From NCBI GenBank assembly GCA_020636435.1, contig JACJXX010000001.1:2869001-2933000 (forward strand): 64,000 nt of DNA, written 5' to 3'. The position numbers were made by a program, and so were the translations under genes. This stretch comes from Lewinellaceae bacterium. Its GTDB lineage: Bacteria; Bacteroidota; Bacteroidia; Chitinophagales; Saprospiraceae. Below, one piece after another: positions 41,366-50,213 of this stretch. The notes beneath the pieces are model-generated. The model searched no databases, was not told the origin of the DNA, and was given only the letters and a program-made list of their open reading frames with translations. Numbering within the stretch: position 1 is the stretch's first letter; every line of letters begins with the position of its first letter.

Positions 41366-41989
41366 TTACTTCTTCCGCCCGAAGAACCCACCGAGGATTT
41401 TCATGCCCATATTGGCTACATCGTCGACGATGCTGCCGTCCCCATCAGCATCGAGGAAGCTGGTGACCAGGTTCATCGTTGGGTTTTGCTGCTGTTGGGC
41501 CGATACCGTACCGGAGAGCAGGGATGCGATCCCGGCCATATCGAGGCCCTGCTGCTGCTTGGCCTTGCCCAGGGCGCCCATGATTACCGGAGCGAGCATC
41601 GTCATCAGAGAGCCGGTCTTGCTGGAATCCAGGCCGCTGAGCTTGCTGATCATATCCACCGCGCCCGACTGCTTGTTGCCCAGTACGTGGTTGAGGATGC
41701 CTGAACCGTTGAGCATGCGGTCGTTGTTCACCTGGGCATTGCCGGTAAGCATGCCCATTACATCGTCCAGGATGCTGCCGTCGTGGTCGCGTTCCAGTGC
41801 TTTGTTAAGCGACTGGGCGCCTTCGGTAGTAGAAGCGTTCTTGGCCAATGCGCCCATCAGCGTCGTCACAATGCCGGAAGCAGCCGCCGCTGTTTTTTGT
41901 TTGTCGGCCCCTCCCAGTTGCTGGCTCAGTTGGTCGACCATGCCGGAGGTAAGAGAGCCCTGGAGAAGATCCATTAAGTTCGCACTCAT
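41366..41989 (-). CDS. DUF937 protein
   Basis: The 207-residue protein consists of Gly/Ala/Ser/Leu-rich helices typical of DUF937 (MSANLMDLLQGSLTSGMVDQ, then LSQQLGG; AAASGIVTTLMGALAKN; MLAPVIMGALGKAKQQQG). A C-terminal acidic loop DADGDGSIVDDV resembles a calcium loop. It is probably cytoplasmic; the function of the family is unknown. The stop is 14 nt from the shared terminator. Confidence 0.88.
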   Translation of the reverse strand: MSANLMDLLQGSLTSGMVDQLSQQLGGADKQKTAAAASGIVTTLMGALAKNASTTEGAQSLNKALERDHDGSILDDVMGMLTGNAQVNNDRMLNGSGILNHVLGNKQSGAVDMISKLSGLDSSKTGSLMTMLAPVIMGALGKAKQQQGLDMAGIASLLSGTVSAQQQQNPTMNLVTSFLDADGDGSIVDDVANMGMKILGGFFGRKK

Positions 41990-42168
41990 GTTATAATTTT
42001 TTGGTTTTTATTTAATGATATTTTCTTTGGCGGCACAGGAACGAATCAGTATTCCTGCTTTCCGTTTTTTAAGACCCCGCCTTCCTGCAAAAGTAACAAG
42101 CTTTGAATGATTCTTTGGAAAATAAAGGTATTATTGCAGTGTTGCTAATTCTTTAAACTTTTAGCTTT

Positions 42169-42360
42169 ATGTGGCAAGGGCTTCAGGAAATACTCCACTG
42201 GCTGAATGGCGAGGACGAAAGTTCGACGCCGGAAGAAGCCTCCATGGCCAATATCGTCAAACTGGCCGCCCTGTCTGCTATGGCCACCATCCTGGAACGG
42301 CGCTTCCGCGAAAACCACGATTCGGACGAGGAGAACCCGCAGCCGGGAGCGGGGAAGTGA
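42169..42360 (+). CDS. Small conserved-looking protein (63 aa)
   Basis: Reads MWQGLQEILHWLNGEDESST then EASMANIVKLAALSAMATIL and a charged tail. The central part is an amphipathic or short membrane helix. There is a plausible leader after the DUF937 start region. No family recognised; the codon use and acidic composition look real, but the evidence is thin. Its stop is followed at once by a GGATGG word array. Confidence 0.5.
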   Translation: MWQGLQEILHWLNGEDESSTPEEASMANIVKLAALSAMATILERRFRENHDSDEENPQPGAGK

Positions 42361-42395
42361 GGGGATGGATGGATGGTTGGATTGTTAGATTGTTT
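42361..42395. repeat. GGATGGATGGTTGGATTG word array
   Basis: Begins directly after the TGA of the 63-aa gene (GGATGGATGG, then TTGGATTGTTAGATTG). Another case of word repeats placed at a stop codon. Confidence 0.6.
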
Positions 42396-42486
42396 CACGG
42401 CCCTTTCACTGGGGAAACTTCACCTCGTAAGTTTCCAATTTCTATGAAAATTTTTAACTGAGTTCTTAAAAAGGCCTTCGACTCTC

Positions 42487-42528
42487 TTGGATTTCTGCTT
42501 TCCATTCAATAACTTTGATATTCAAAGT
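42487..42528 (+). promoter_or_regulatory. Promoter and operator of the membrane protein/regulator operon
   Basis: TTGG (42487-42490) and TAACTTTG (42510-42517) are 19 nt apart. The palindrome ACTTTGA-TAT-TCAAAGT (42512-42528) overlaps the -7 box, and the same palindrome recurs at 43567-43583. The leader to the ATG at 42535 would be very short. Confidence 0.7.
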
Positions 42529-42534
42529 ACTTTT

Positions 42535-43185
42535 ATGACTCAAACCCACAACAGCCCTCTCGAAACCCTGAACGAAATCCGTTCCCTGATGGAGCGCTCT
42601 TCGCGCTTTATTTCCCTGAGCGGCTTATCGGGAGTAGTGGCGGGGATTTCGGCCCTGCTCGGAGCGGCGGCGGCTTATGCCTATCTGGGGTTAATGCCCT
42701 TCGGCGGGCGCCTGCCCTACTATGTAGCGGCCGTGCAAACGGAGCGCTGGGGAATGGGCTACATCGCCTTTTTCCTGCTGGATGCCGCACTAGTGTTGTT
42801 GCTGGCGCTTGCCGGCGGCATTTTTTTCACCACCCGCAAAGCGCGTCGGAAGGGGCAGCCCATCTGGGGCCCGCTAACGCGGCGCCTGCTGGCCAACCTG
42901 GCCTTGCCACTGCTGGCGGGAGGGGTATTTTGCCTCGCCCTGTTCTACCACGGGCAGCTGGGGTTGATCGCTCCATCCACCCTGGTATTTTACGGCCTGG
43001 CCCTCATCAACGCCAGCAAGTATACGCTCAACGACATCCGCTACCTGGGCGTAGCGGAAATGGCCCTGGGGCTAATTGTTCTTTTTTTGCCAGGCTACGG
43101 TCTGGAATTCTGGTGCATTGGCTTCGGCCTGTTGCACATCATTTATGGCGCTGCCTTGTACCATAAATATGATCAGGCGGCATGA
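42535..43185 (+). CDS. Membrane protein paired with a winged-helix regulator
   Basis: The 216-residue protein has an N-terminal soluble helix (PLETLNEIRSLMERSSRFIS) and about six membrane helices (SGLSGVVAGISALLGAAAAY; YIAFFLLDAALVLLLALAGG; LALPLLAGGVFCLALFYHGQ; and others). No transporter motif is visible. Its stop overlaps the start of the regulator gene (ATGA), so they form an operon. The family is unknown to me by name, though membrane protein plus small HTH pairs of this kind occur in many Bacteroidota. Confidence 0.8.
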   Translation: MTQTHNSPLETLNEIRSLMERSSRFISLSGLSGVVAGISALLGAAAAYAYLGLMPFGGRLPYYVAAVQTERWGMGYIAFFLLDAALVLLLALAGGIFFTTRKARRKGQPIWGPLTRRLLANLALPLLAGGVFCLALFYHGQLGLIAPSTLVFYGLALINASKYTLNDIRYLGVAEMALGLIVLFLPGYGLEFWCIGFGLLHIIYGAALYHKYDQAA

Positions 43186-43502
43186 AGAAGATCCTGGCCA
43201 AACTCAACCAGGCTTTTGACCACCGCGTTCGGCTGGGCATCATGTCCATACTGATGGTCAATGAGTGGGTGGAGTTCAATACGCTGAAGGAAACGCTCGG
43301 CCTGACCGACGGCCGCCTGGCCAGCCACATCAAGGCCCTGGAAAAAGAACAGTTCATCGAAGTGCGGAAACGCTTCGTGGGGCGAAAGCCCAATACCTCC
43401 TACCGCGCTACTGCAGCCGGGCAGAAAGCCTTTAACGATCACCTGGACGCCCTGGAGAAGCTGCTGGATAGCGCCAGGGATGGGGCGGAGGGGGATGGTT
43501 AA
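43182..43502 (+). CDS. Winged-helix transcriptional regulator (ArsR/MarR-like)
   Basis: A 106-residue protein with a winged helix-turn-helix: RVRLGIMSILMVNEWVEFNT, then LKETLGLTDGRLASHIKALE, then QFIEVRKRFVGRKPNTSYRA (the wing) and a final dimerisation helix. It resembles the HTH_34/transcriptional regulator group. It is coupled to the membrane gene. Identical palindromes ACTTTGA-N3-TCAAAGT overlap the promoters on both sides of this pair, so it is the natural candidate to bind them and regulate itself and the next gene. Confidence 0.88.
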   Translation: MKKILAKLNQAFDHRVRLGIMSILMVNEWVEFNTLKETLGLTDGRLASHIKALEKEQFIEVRKRFVGRKPNTSYRATAAGQKAFNDHLDALEKLLDSARDGAEGDG

Positions 43503-43543
43503 ATTGTTAAAGGTTTTATTGTTGCTCCGGCCCCTTAGCTTTA

Positions 43544-43583
43544 TTGGCTGTTTTTTTTGCTCAATAACTTTGAAATTCAAAGT
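43544..43583 (+). promoter_or_regulatory. Second copy of the operator, upstream of the DUF4173-like gene
   Basis: TTGG (43544-43547), TAACTTTG (43565-43572), and the palindrome ACTTTGA-AAT-TCAAAGT (43567-43583). It is the same arrangement as at 42487-42528, including the flanking TCAATAACTTTGA. Confidence 0.7.
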
Positions 43584-43635
43584 TCTTTTAATAAAAATAA
43601 ACAACCGTTCTTTTTGCTACCCTAACCAAAATGCT

Positions 43636-45129
43636 ATGAAAAAAAGCTTGTTCAATTTCGTTCTGATCATTTTCGGAAGTGCGTTATACGCCAATCTGTT
43701 CTGGCGGGAGCAGTTGGGCCTGAATGTGCTGCTCTTCTCCATGTTTGCCATTGGCGCGGCCGGGTGGCGATGGCCAGAAGCCATAAATCGACGGGAAGTA
43801 CAGCTGTTGAGCGGCAGCGTTGTGGCCTCGGCACTGCTCACCGTCTGGCACCACTCTCTGCTGGCTAAGGCTACCCACATCATTTCGTTCCTGCTCCTGA
43901 TCGGTTTTCTACAGCAGGAAAAAGTGCGCTTTGTGGTTTTCGCCTTCCTGCTCGGCCTGGTCAATTTACTGGAAGGCCCTTTGACTCTGGCCCAAAACCT
44001 GCGGGAAAACCTACCCGCCCGAAGCAACTGGAGGCAGGCCGCTCGCTGGGTACAGCTGACGCTTGTGCCCCTGGGGTTGGGTGCTGTTTTTACTTTTTTG
44101 TACTATCACGCCAACCCCAAATTTGCTCAGACCTTTGATTTTTTATGGCGCCGCCTTTCTTTACCCTTTCAATGGGTGCAACTGGGAGAGAAATTATGGC
44201 CATTCATCCAGGGTGTTTTCGTTTTGGGGGCACTTTTGGGAGCTTCGCGCCTTGAACCATTGTTGAGCAGTGTAGAAAGCCAGTTGCCGTTTGGCCTGAA
44301 ACGCCGGCAAAAGCGTTTCTATCTCTGGCGTCCGGCTATGCTCGGCCTCCAAAATGAATACCGGGCTAGTCTGATCGCATTTGGCCTGCTCAACGGGCTG
44401 ATCTTCCTGGCCAATGTTGCCGACCTGCGTTATGTCTGGATCTCATACGGCAGCGCCAGCGCTCAGGAACTCAGCCAATATGTACACGAAGGGACTTACC
44501 TGCTGTTGTTCGCCATCCTGCTGGCAATGGCAGCCGTCATCTGGTACTTCCGCGGCAACCTCAACTTTTACCCGGACAATGGATGGCTGCGTTTGCTGGC
44601 TTTTATTTGGCTCGCGCAAAACGCCATGCTGGCCCTTTCCGTTGGCCTGCGCAACTGGCAATACGTGGCCCAATACGGCCTGGCTTACAAACGGCTGGGA
44701 ATTTTCTGGTTCCTTTGCCTGGCACTCCATGGCCTTTATACATTATACGAGAAGGTAAAAAACAACCGGAGCCAGGCCTTCGTGTTGTACCGCAATAGCT
44801 GGGTGGTTTATGCCTCACTCCTCCTGTTCAGCTTGTTCAACTGGGACCTCGCCATTACCCGCTACAACCTCCGGGCCAATACCAGAGGGGAGATTGACGC
44901 CCGGTTCCTGATAGAAGAGGTATCGGACAAAAACCTCTTTCTCCTCTATCAATGCCGGGGGCGGCTGTTGGAAAAAAGCACGCTCGACGAAAAGGAACTA
45001 GAGAATGCCCTGCATAAAAAATGGCTGGGGTTTGAAACCCGGAGACAGTCTTCCACTTGGCGCTCCTGGAATTATGCAGACGCGCGAAACGAATATTTTC
45101 TCGTGAAGGCAAAACCCATTCTAAAATGA
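43636..45129 (+). CDS. DUF4173/DUF4153-like integral membrane protein
   Basis: The 497-residue protein from ATG 43636 (MKKSLFNFVLIIFGSALYAN) has about 11 hydrophobic helices and a C-terminal soluble tail (LENALHKKWLGFETRRQSST). The phrases ALYANLFWREQLGLNVLLFS and WHHSLLAKATHIISFLLLIG fit the DUF4173 pattern. Function unknown. It shares the palindromic operator with the upstream regulator operon. Its stop overlaps the radical SAM gene's ATG. Confidence 0.8.
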   Translation: MKKSLFNFVLIIFGSALYANLFWREQLGLNVLLFSMFAIGAAGWRWPEAINRREVQLLSGSVVASALLTVWHHSLLAKATHIISFLLLIGFLQQEKVRFVVFAFLLGLVNLLEGPLTLAQNLRENLPARSNWRQAARWVQLTLVPLGLGAVFTFLYYHANPKFAQTFDFLWRRLSLPFQWVQLGEKLWPFIQGVFVLGALLGASRLEPLLSSVESQLPFGLKRRQKRFYLWRPAMLGLQNEYRASLIAFGLLNGLIFLANVADLRYVWISYGSASAQELSQYVHEGTYLLLFAILLAMAAVIWYFRGNLNFYPDNGWLRLLAFIWLAQNAMLALSVGLRNWQYVAQYGLAYKRLGIFWFLCLALHGLYTLYEKVKNNRSQAFVLYRNSWVVYASLLLFSLFNWDLAITRYNLRANTRGEIDARFLIEEVSDKNLFLLYQCRGRLLEKSTLDEKELENALHKKWLGFETRRQSSTWRSWNYADARNEYFLVKAKPILK

Positions 45130-46505
45130 AGATAGACATCATCATCGCTTACATTCAGCGCTACCAAAGAGGCCATGAAGTGGACTTTGTGCCGCCCATC
45201 ACCGGAATCCACCTCGCTGCCATCACCCCGGCCCGGCACGAGGTAAGGGTTATCCACCAGCAGGTGGAAGCCGTGGATATGGAAACCAATGCTGATCTTA
45301 TCGCCATCTCCTTTTTCAGTGGTTTTGCGCCGGAAGCCTACCGCCTGGCGCGGGCCTTTAAGCAGAGGGGAAAGACTGTGGTGGCCGGAGGGCCGCATGT
45401 CACTTATTGCCAGGAGGAAGCCCTGGCCTGCTTTGACGCCATAGTAGCAGGGGAAGCCGAGACTGTTTGGGAACAACTCCTGGATGAACTGGAACGGGAT
45501 GAACTGCAACGCATTTACCGCGGTCAGCCCTGCGACATGAAGGGGCTGCCTACCCCGCGGTATGACCTGCTTAAAGACAGGTTCTTCGTACCCAGAGTGC
45601 TGCAGGCCACCCGCGGGTGCCCTTTCCGCTGCTCCTTCTGCACTGTTCCCAGCCTGAACCCGGGCTTTCGCCTGCGCCCGGTGGAGGACATCGTCCGGGA
45701 TATTCAGTACAACAATTTCAGGTTCTGGTGGCAGCGCAAGATCGTATGGTTCTGGGACGACAACCTGACCATCAACCGGCCGTACATAAAAGAATTGTTG
45801 TCTGCCATGATACCGCTAAAAAAATGGTGGCTCACCCAGGCCAGCCTGGATATTGCCAAAGACGAAGAGTTGTTGGACCTGATGCAGGCTTCCGGCTGCA
45901 TCGGCATCTTCTTCGGCATCGAAAGTTTCAGCCCGGAAAGCCTGAAGGACGCCAATAAAAGGCAGAACAGGATTGCCCAATACCGGCAGGCCGTCAGGGC
46001 GCTCCACCGGCGGGGCATCTGCGTAATGGCCGGCTTCATCGCCGGGTTCGACCACGACACCCCCGAAAGCATTGTGGAAATGGCGGATAATTTGCTGGAA
46101 GCGGGCGTCGACGTACCCTTCCTCAGCATCCTCACGCCCTTCCGGGGGACGCCGCTGTACAGCAGCCTGGCCGCCGAAAACCGGATCGACGAGAGCCGGG
46201 GGTGGGAATACTATAATGGTTATAATGTCGCTTTCCATCCCAGGAATATGGGCCGGGAACAGTTGCTGCAGAGCCACCGGCGGCTTTGGAGAAGGGCGTT
46301 CTCCCCTTTCCACGTCCTGCGAAGGCTGCTGCCCGGGCTGTTGAGGCTCCGCTTTGGCGCGGCCTGCCTGTCTTTATTCATGAATGTTTTTTATTGTTAT
46401 AAAAGAATGAGCGGCAACCTGCCATTGGATGCCAGCCGCCTGGAGGCTTACCGAAGGCCCGCCGAAACGATTAATGTTTCTGATTCTATAACAAAGGTTG
46501 GTTAG
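45126..46505 (+). CDS. B12-binding radical SAM protein
   Basis: The 459-residue protein has an N-terminal cobalamin-binding-like Rossmann domain (DLIAISFFSGFAPEAYRLAR and HVTYCQEEALACFDAIVAGE). A radical SAM core carries the 4Fe-4S motif TRGCPFRCSFC, with GCIGIFFGIESFSPESLKD and GICVMAGFIAGFDHDTPESI, and a DUF4070-like C-terminal region follows. Such proteins methylate or rearrange lipids, hopanoids or other substrates using SAM and cobalamin; the substrate is not evident. It is translated from an ATG overlapping the previous stop. Confidence 0.9.
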   Translation: MKIDIIIAYIQRYQRGHEVDFVPPITGIHLAAITPARHEVRVIHQQVEAVDMETNADLIAISFFSGFAPEAYRLARAFKQRGKTVVAGGPHVTYCQEEALACFDAIVAGEAETVWEQLLDELERDELQRIYRGQPCDMKGLPTPRYDLLKDRFFVPRVLQATRGCPFRCSFCTVPSLNPGFRLRPVEDIVRDIQYNNFRFWWQRKIVWFWDDNLTINRPYIKELLSAMIPLKKWWLTQASLDIAKDEELLDLMQASGCIGIFFGIESFSPESLKDANKRQNRIAQYRQAVRALHRRGICVMAGFIAGFDHDTPESIVEMADNLLEAGVDVPFLSILTPFRGTPLYSSLAAENRIDESRGWEYYNGYNVAFHPRNMGREQLLQSHRRLWRRAFSPFHVLRRLLPGLLRLRFGAACLSLFMNVFYCYKRMSGNLPLDASRLEAYRRPAETINVSDSITKVG

Positions 46506-46507
46506 GC

Positions 46508-46625
46508 AAAATTTTTGATTTGCGATGTTTGATTTTTGATTTGTCCATTACAGGCTGTACCGCTATGGCTGCCATATAGGGCCATCGCACATCGCAAATC
46601 GCCAATCAAACATCACAAATCTTAA
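46508..46625. repeat. GATTTGCGATGTTTGATT word array with complement
   Basis: Words (GATTTGCGATG, TTTGATTTTTGATTTG) follow the radical SAM stop after a few nucleotides. The complement CATCGCAAATCGCCAATC and AAACATCACAAATC ends 10 nt from the stop of the LamG gene on the other strand. Probably a bidirectional terminator. Confidence 0.7.
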
Positions 46626-46634
46626 CCGCCCCCC

Positions 46635-47384
46635 TCAGGTCACACAATCCATCGCCGCATTCTCCACCGGGTGTTCCCGGTACAGCTTCCGGACCTCTTC
46701 GGAGGACAGGGCCCGGCTGTAGACCCGGAGTTCATCCAGCACTCCTTTGAAACGGCGTGCCTGCCCATTGTGCACGCACGGGCTGTTGGAAAAAGAAAGC
46801 ACGGCATTGTTGGAAATATCCACCCCGCTGCACCGAAAGCTCTCGCGGTGGAGTTCTCCGTTGATATAGGTATAAGCGCGGGTACCTTCCCTGACCAGGG
46901 CAAAGTGGATCCAGTTGGTGGTGTCGAGGGCAGGAGACAGCCCGGCGTAGTATTTCTCGGGGGTCTCGTGAACCGCCGTGCTCACCTCCCGGCTGTTGAG
47001 GTCGAGCAGCAGGTCAAACATATTGAACTGGTCGCAGTCTTCCCGTTTGGAAAGCAGGCTTTGCTGGAAGACCAGATACTGTTCCGCCTTAAAATAAAAG
47101 CTGACCGTGAAATCGGATGTATTGAAATAGCGGTTGACCTTGCCTGGAAACTCGATGTAACTCCCGGCGCCATCCAATAGCAGGCCGTCGTCTTCTATGC
47201 CACACCAGCACCCTACCCCACCGAATAGCTTGCCATTCGAGCCATTCCCGCTTTCGTCGCGGGCATCGCAGAAATTGAAAGAATAGTAAGCCACCAGCCC
47301 TTCTTCCAGGGATTGGCATGGAGGTGCGGTGGAAAGGGCAAAACCGGCCGATAAAAAAAGGACTAAAGCGCTAACGTGTTTCAT
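46635..47384 (-). CDS. Secreted LamG-like (concanavalin-type) domain protein
   Basis: The 249-residue product has a signal peptide (MKHVSALVLFLSAGFALSTA) and one LamG/Laminin_G_3 domain. The domain shows LVAYYSFNFCDARDESGNGS, LLLDGAGSYIEFPGKVNRYF, FTVSFYFKAEQ, WIHFALVREGTRAYTYINGE and FKGVLDELRVYSRALSSEEV, an order typical of glycan- or protein-binding jelly rolls. No T9SS sorting domain is present. Six or so Cys residues may form disulfides in the periplasm, fitting the DsbD system at the other end of the window. Confidence 0.88.
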   Translation of the reverse strand: MKHVSALVLFLSAGFALSTAPPCQSLEEGLVAYYSFNFCDARDESGNGSNGKLFGGVGCWCGIEDDGLLLDGAGSYIEFPGKVNRYFNTSDFTVSFYFKAEQYLVFQQSLLSKREDCDQFNMFDLLLDLNSREVSTAVHETPEKYYAGLSPALDTTNWIHFALVREGTRAYTYINGELHRESFRCSGVDISNNAVLSFSNSPCVHNGQARRFKGVLDELRVYSRALSSEEVRKLYREHPVENAAMDCVT

Positions 47385-47493
47385 ATTGACTGAGGATTTA
47401 CACAAACCTACAAAAATGGCGCGAATTCACTTTAACCAAAACTACAGGATAAAGATATATCGGAAAGGGGAGGGAGGTAGCAAGGGGTAAAAA

Positions 47494-47519
47494 AAGAGCG
47501 CCTCAAGTGAGGCGCTCTT
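47494..47519 (-). terminator. Terminator of the large T9SS protein gene
   Basis: AAGAGCGCCTC and GAGGCGCTCTT form an 11-bp stem with a 4-nt loop, followed on the minus strand by TTTTTTACC, 22 nt after the stop at 47542. Confidence 0.9.
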
Positions 47520-47541
47520 CAAAGGTTTGCTTTACGCAAAT

Positions 47542-49854
47542 CTACAGCTTAACAAATCTATCTCTGGACAGTTCCCCGTTTTCGGACCGCCACTGCAGGA
47601 AATAGGGCCCTGGCGGCAGGCCGGCAACATCCAGTTCCTGCCGGATAAATCCGGGGGCAGTGGCCAGGCGCTGAACGGGGCGCCCGTTAATATCGTATAT
47701 GAGCAGCTCCCCTCCCTGGCTGGCCGGTTCGGCCATCTCGACGGACAGTTGCGCTGACGCCAGGTTCGGGTAAACCCGGATGCCTGTGCCTTTGCCTTTG
47801 TATTCGATGGCTATCGGGCCGTGGTACTCGAATTCCCCATCAAAATCTACCTGCCGCAGCCGGTAATAATTGAGGCCGGGCAGTGGATTGTCGTGCCACA
47901 GGCTGTAAGACTGAGGTTCCGTGGTTGTTCCGGCGCCTTTTACCCTGCCTATCTCCTTGAAATAACGGCCATCGGAGCTGAATTCCACGGCCATGTAATC
48001 ATTGTTTTCCTCCGTTTCGGTTTTCCAGCTTAACCGTATCCGCTCGCCCTGCACCTGCCCATCAAAAGAAAGCAGGGTAATGGGGAATGCAGTCTGGACG
48101 GCGTTGAGCTGCCCGCGGGAAGAAAGAACCGGCCCAATCCATGTCTGGCTGGTATTGGGGCAGGCGATATCTCCCTGCCGCTGGATGGAAAAATTAACCG
48201 GCGTGTTAGGATCTTCATTCCGCCCTTGCCAGAAAGCGGGTTGCCCGGCAGCCGGGCCGTCGTTGGCCACGACGCCAAAAGTGCGGTGGGCAACGAAGTC
48301 GGTAGTGACACCGGTGACTCTGTTGACCAGTGCGATGGCGCTGGCGAAAAAGAGGTCGGGGTCGGGCACCCAAACTGCGCCGTATCCCAGCACCTGATCC
48401 GGCACCAATCCGGAAAGGTCGATGATGCGGTCCAGGTTAGACTGGTTGGTGTAGATGGCCAACAGGTAGTTTTCCAGGTCGATGCCTGCCAGGCCGGCGA
48501 TTTCGATCCCCTTGTCAATATCTGTAATCTTATTATTGAAGTGCAGTTCATTGATGTACAGGAAGTCGCCCCCCAGGAAGGCGCAGCCGGCGACGGGTTC
48601 TTTCATTACCTGCTGGCCGACAGCCCAGGTTCCGCTTCGGAAAGTGTAGATCCTGAAGTAATAAGCCTGTCCGTTATCGAGGCCGGAGATGGTAGCCTTG
48701 GTATCGTTGCCGCGGTAAACCAGCGCTTCAAGGGGAGTAAATCCTTCGCCTGCTCCTCCCCCCTGAGTGAAAATGGGGTTGGCCGTATAAACGTTGGCAT
48801 TGGAGTTGGTTGGCACAGAGGCAATGGGCAGCTTGCTCGCCACCACCATCACTTCGTCGTAGCAGGAGGGCGCCTCCCAGGCCAGGCTAACCTGGCCGTC
48901 GGCCGGGCTGTTCAGCAATTTGTCAATGGCTACCGGCTGGATGCAAAGAGCCGTCGCGCTGGCAACCGGAAGGTTGTTTTTCTGCAGGCAATTATCGGCC
49001 AGGTTGTAGCCCATGGCAGTGAGGTAATAGGTAGCGCCATCCTTAAGCCCGGTCATGGTAAAAGAAGTGCCTGCCCCGTTGAATACGACAAACGTCCCCT
49101 TACCCAAGTCGGCACCCTGCCCGAATGCAGGATCAGCGTTGTAAGCATTGCCACCGCAGAGTGTGGCGCCCACCGGGAATCCTTCGCGGGCCAGGACGAT
49201 GGTAGCGCCGGTGCCGCCGGAAGTCCAGGACACATCCATGCTGCTGCCCGTGATGTTGCTGAGAGTAAGGCCGGCAGGAGGAGAAGCCGGCGGATTACAG
49301 GCGGGCATTTCTGCCCCTTTAACGATTACATTGGACAGATACCACTCTCCGGTGTAGGCCTCTGCGCCGTGGCCGTACCACCGGATGCAAAGCTCTTTGC
49401 CATCGCAGACGCGGATGCCCAGGTTGGAGTGCGTAGCGGTGCGAAAGTTGACATTATCGGGCACCGCCACATCGTCCAGGACAGTGAACGTCTCGAAGCC
49501 ATCCAGAGACCATTTCAGCCGGTACGAACGGATGCCATCCGCCGTTCTCATCTCCGTAAAGGCCAGGCTGTTGATGTCCAGGACATATCCCGGCTTCGGC
49601 TTGAGGCATATTTCGTAATAATCCGCAGCGCTGATGTCTGGGGAGGATTCCCAGGCGCTTGCAAAAGCCCCGTTAGGCGTGAAATTCATGAGTGAGATGC
49701 CGTTGCCTCGAGTCAGCTTGCCGGCATTGACATGAGTAGACTGATAAGAAACGACGGGATTAGTGGTGAGATCCCATCTTGCCAGATCTTGCCCCCGGAT
49801 AGTGCCATAGCAGCACACCACCGCCAGGAGCAGTGTAATTGTAGTTTTCTTCAT
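47542..49854 (-). CDS. Large secreted T9SS cargo protein with fibronectin-like repeats
   Basis: The 770-residue protein has a signal peptide (MKKTTITLLLAVVCCYGTIR) and an N-terminal jelly-roll (DYYEICLKPKPGYVLDINSL, SYRLKWSLDGFETFTVLDDV). Two fibronectin III-type domains (about residues 190-420) and a lamin-tail-like domain (INELHFNNKITDIDKGIEIA) follow, then a T9SS sorting domain at the end (VYPNLASAQLSVEMAE ... GPYFLQWRSENGELSRDRFV). No catalytic site stands out. It is probably exported by the T9SS to the cell surface. Confidence 0.88.
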   Translation of the reverse strand: MKKTTITLLLAVVCCYGTIRGQDLARWDLTTNPVVSYQSTHVNAGKLTRGNGISLMNFTPNGAFASAWESSPDISAADYYEICLKPKPGYVLDINSLAFTEMRTADGIRSYRLKWSLDGFETFTVLDDVAVPDNVNFRTATHSNLGIRVCDGKELCIRWYGHGAEAYTGEWYLSNVIVKGAEMPACNPPASPPAGLTLSNITGSSMDVSWTSGGTGATIVLAREGFPVGATLCGGNAYNADPAFGQGADLGKGTFVVFNGAGTSFTMTGLKDGATYYLTAMGYNLADNCLQKNNLPVASATALCIQPVAIDKLLNSPADGQVSLAWEAPSCYDEVMVVASKLPIASVPTNSNANVYTANPIFTQGGGAGEGFTPLEALVYRGNDTKATISGLDNGQAYYFRIYTFRSGTWAVGQQVMKEPVAGCAFLGGDFLYINELHFNNKITDIDKGIEIAGLAGIDLENYLLAIYTNQSNLDRIIDLSGLVPDQVLGYGAVWVPDPDLFFASAIALVNRVTGVTTDFVAHRTFGVVANDGPAAGQPAFWQGRNEDPNTPVNFSIQRQGDIACPNTSQTWIGPVLSSRGQLNAVQTAFPITLLSFDGQVQGERIRLSWKTETEENNDYMAVEFSSDGRYFKEIGRVKGAGTTTEPQSYSLWHDNPLPGLNYYRLRQVDFDGEFEYHGPIAIEYKGKGTGIRVYPNLASAQLSVEMAEPASQGGELLIYDINGRPVQRLATAPGFIRQELDVAGLPPGPYFLQWRSENGELSRDRFVKL

Positions 49855-50213
49855 AGTATGGTCGTATGTTTGTTAGTGCAAAATATATTTGCATTCAGCA
49901 AGCTCCCAACAGGGAACGCCCGCGTTTTCTCATTTCCTTTCTTGTAGTATGTATTCTTTTAACGGGTCACGGGCGGTTCTGAGGAGAACCATCCCATCGA
50001 AAGAGGGTTTCAGGCTATTGTTGAACTATAATTTCGAATCCAGCCTTGTAGCTTTGCAGGCTGTACCGTCAAGGGGAGGGGGGTAACAGAGTTTGTCTTT
50101 CAGCGTATAAAAATAAGCCTTTTTGGGGAAAGATGCATCCCCTGGCTCTTGCTTAAGGAAAAAATTGGGAAATAAGTTCGCCATTTGCCAAAAAAAAATG
50201 CTGAAAAACCAGT
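49855..50213. other. Intergenic region, 359 bp
   Basis: Lies between the T9SS gene start and the antiporter gene end, both on the minus strand. It contains G-rich patches (for example GGGGAGGGGGGTAAC near 50074) and no ORF, hairpin or promoter that I can support. Confidence 0.4.
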
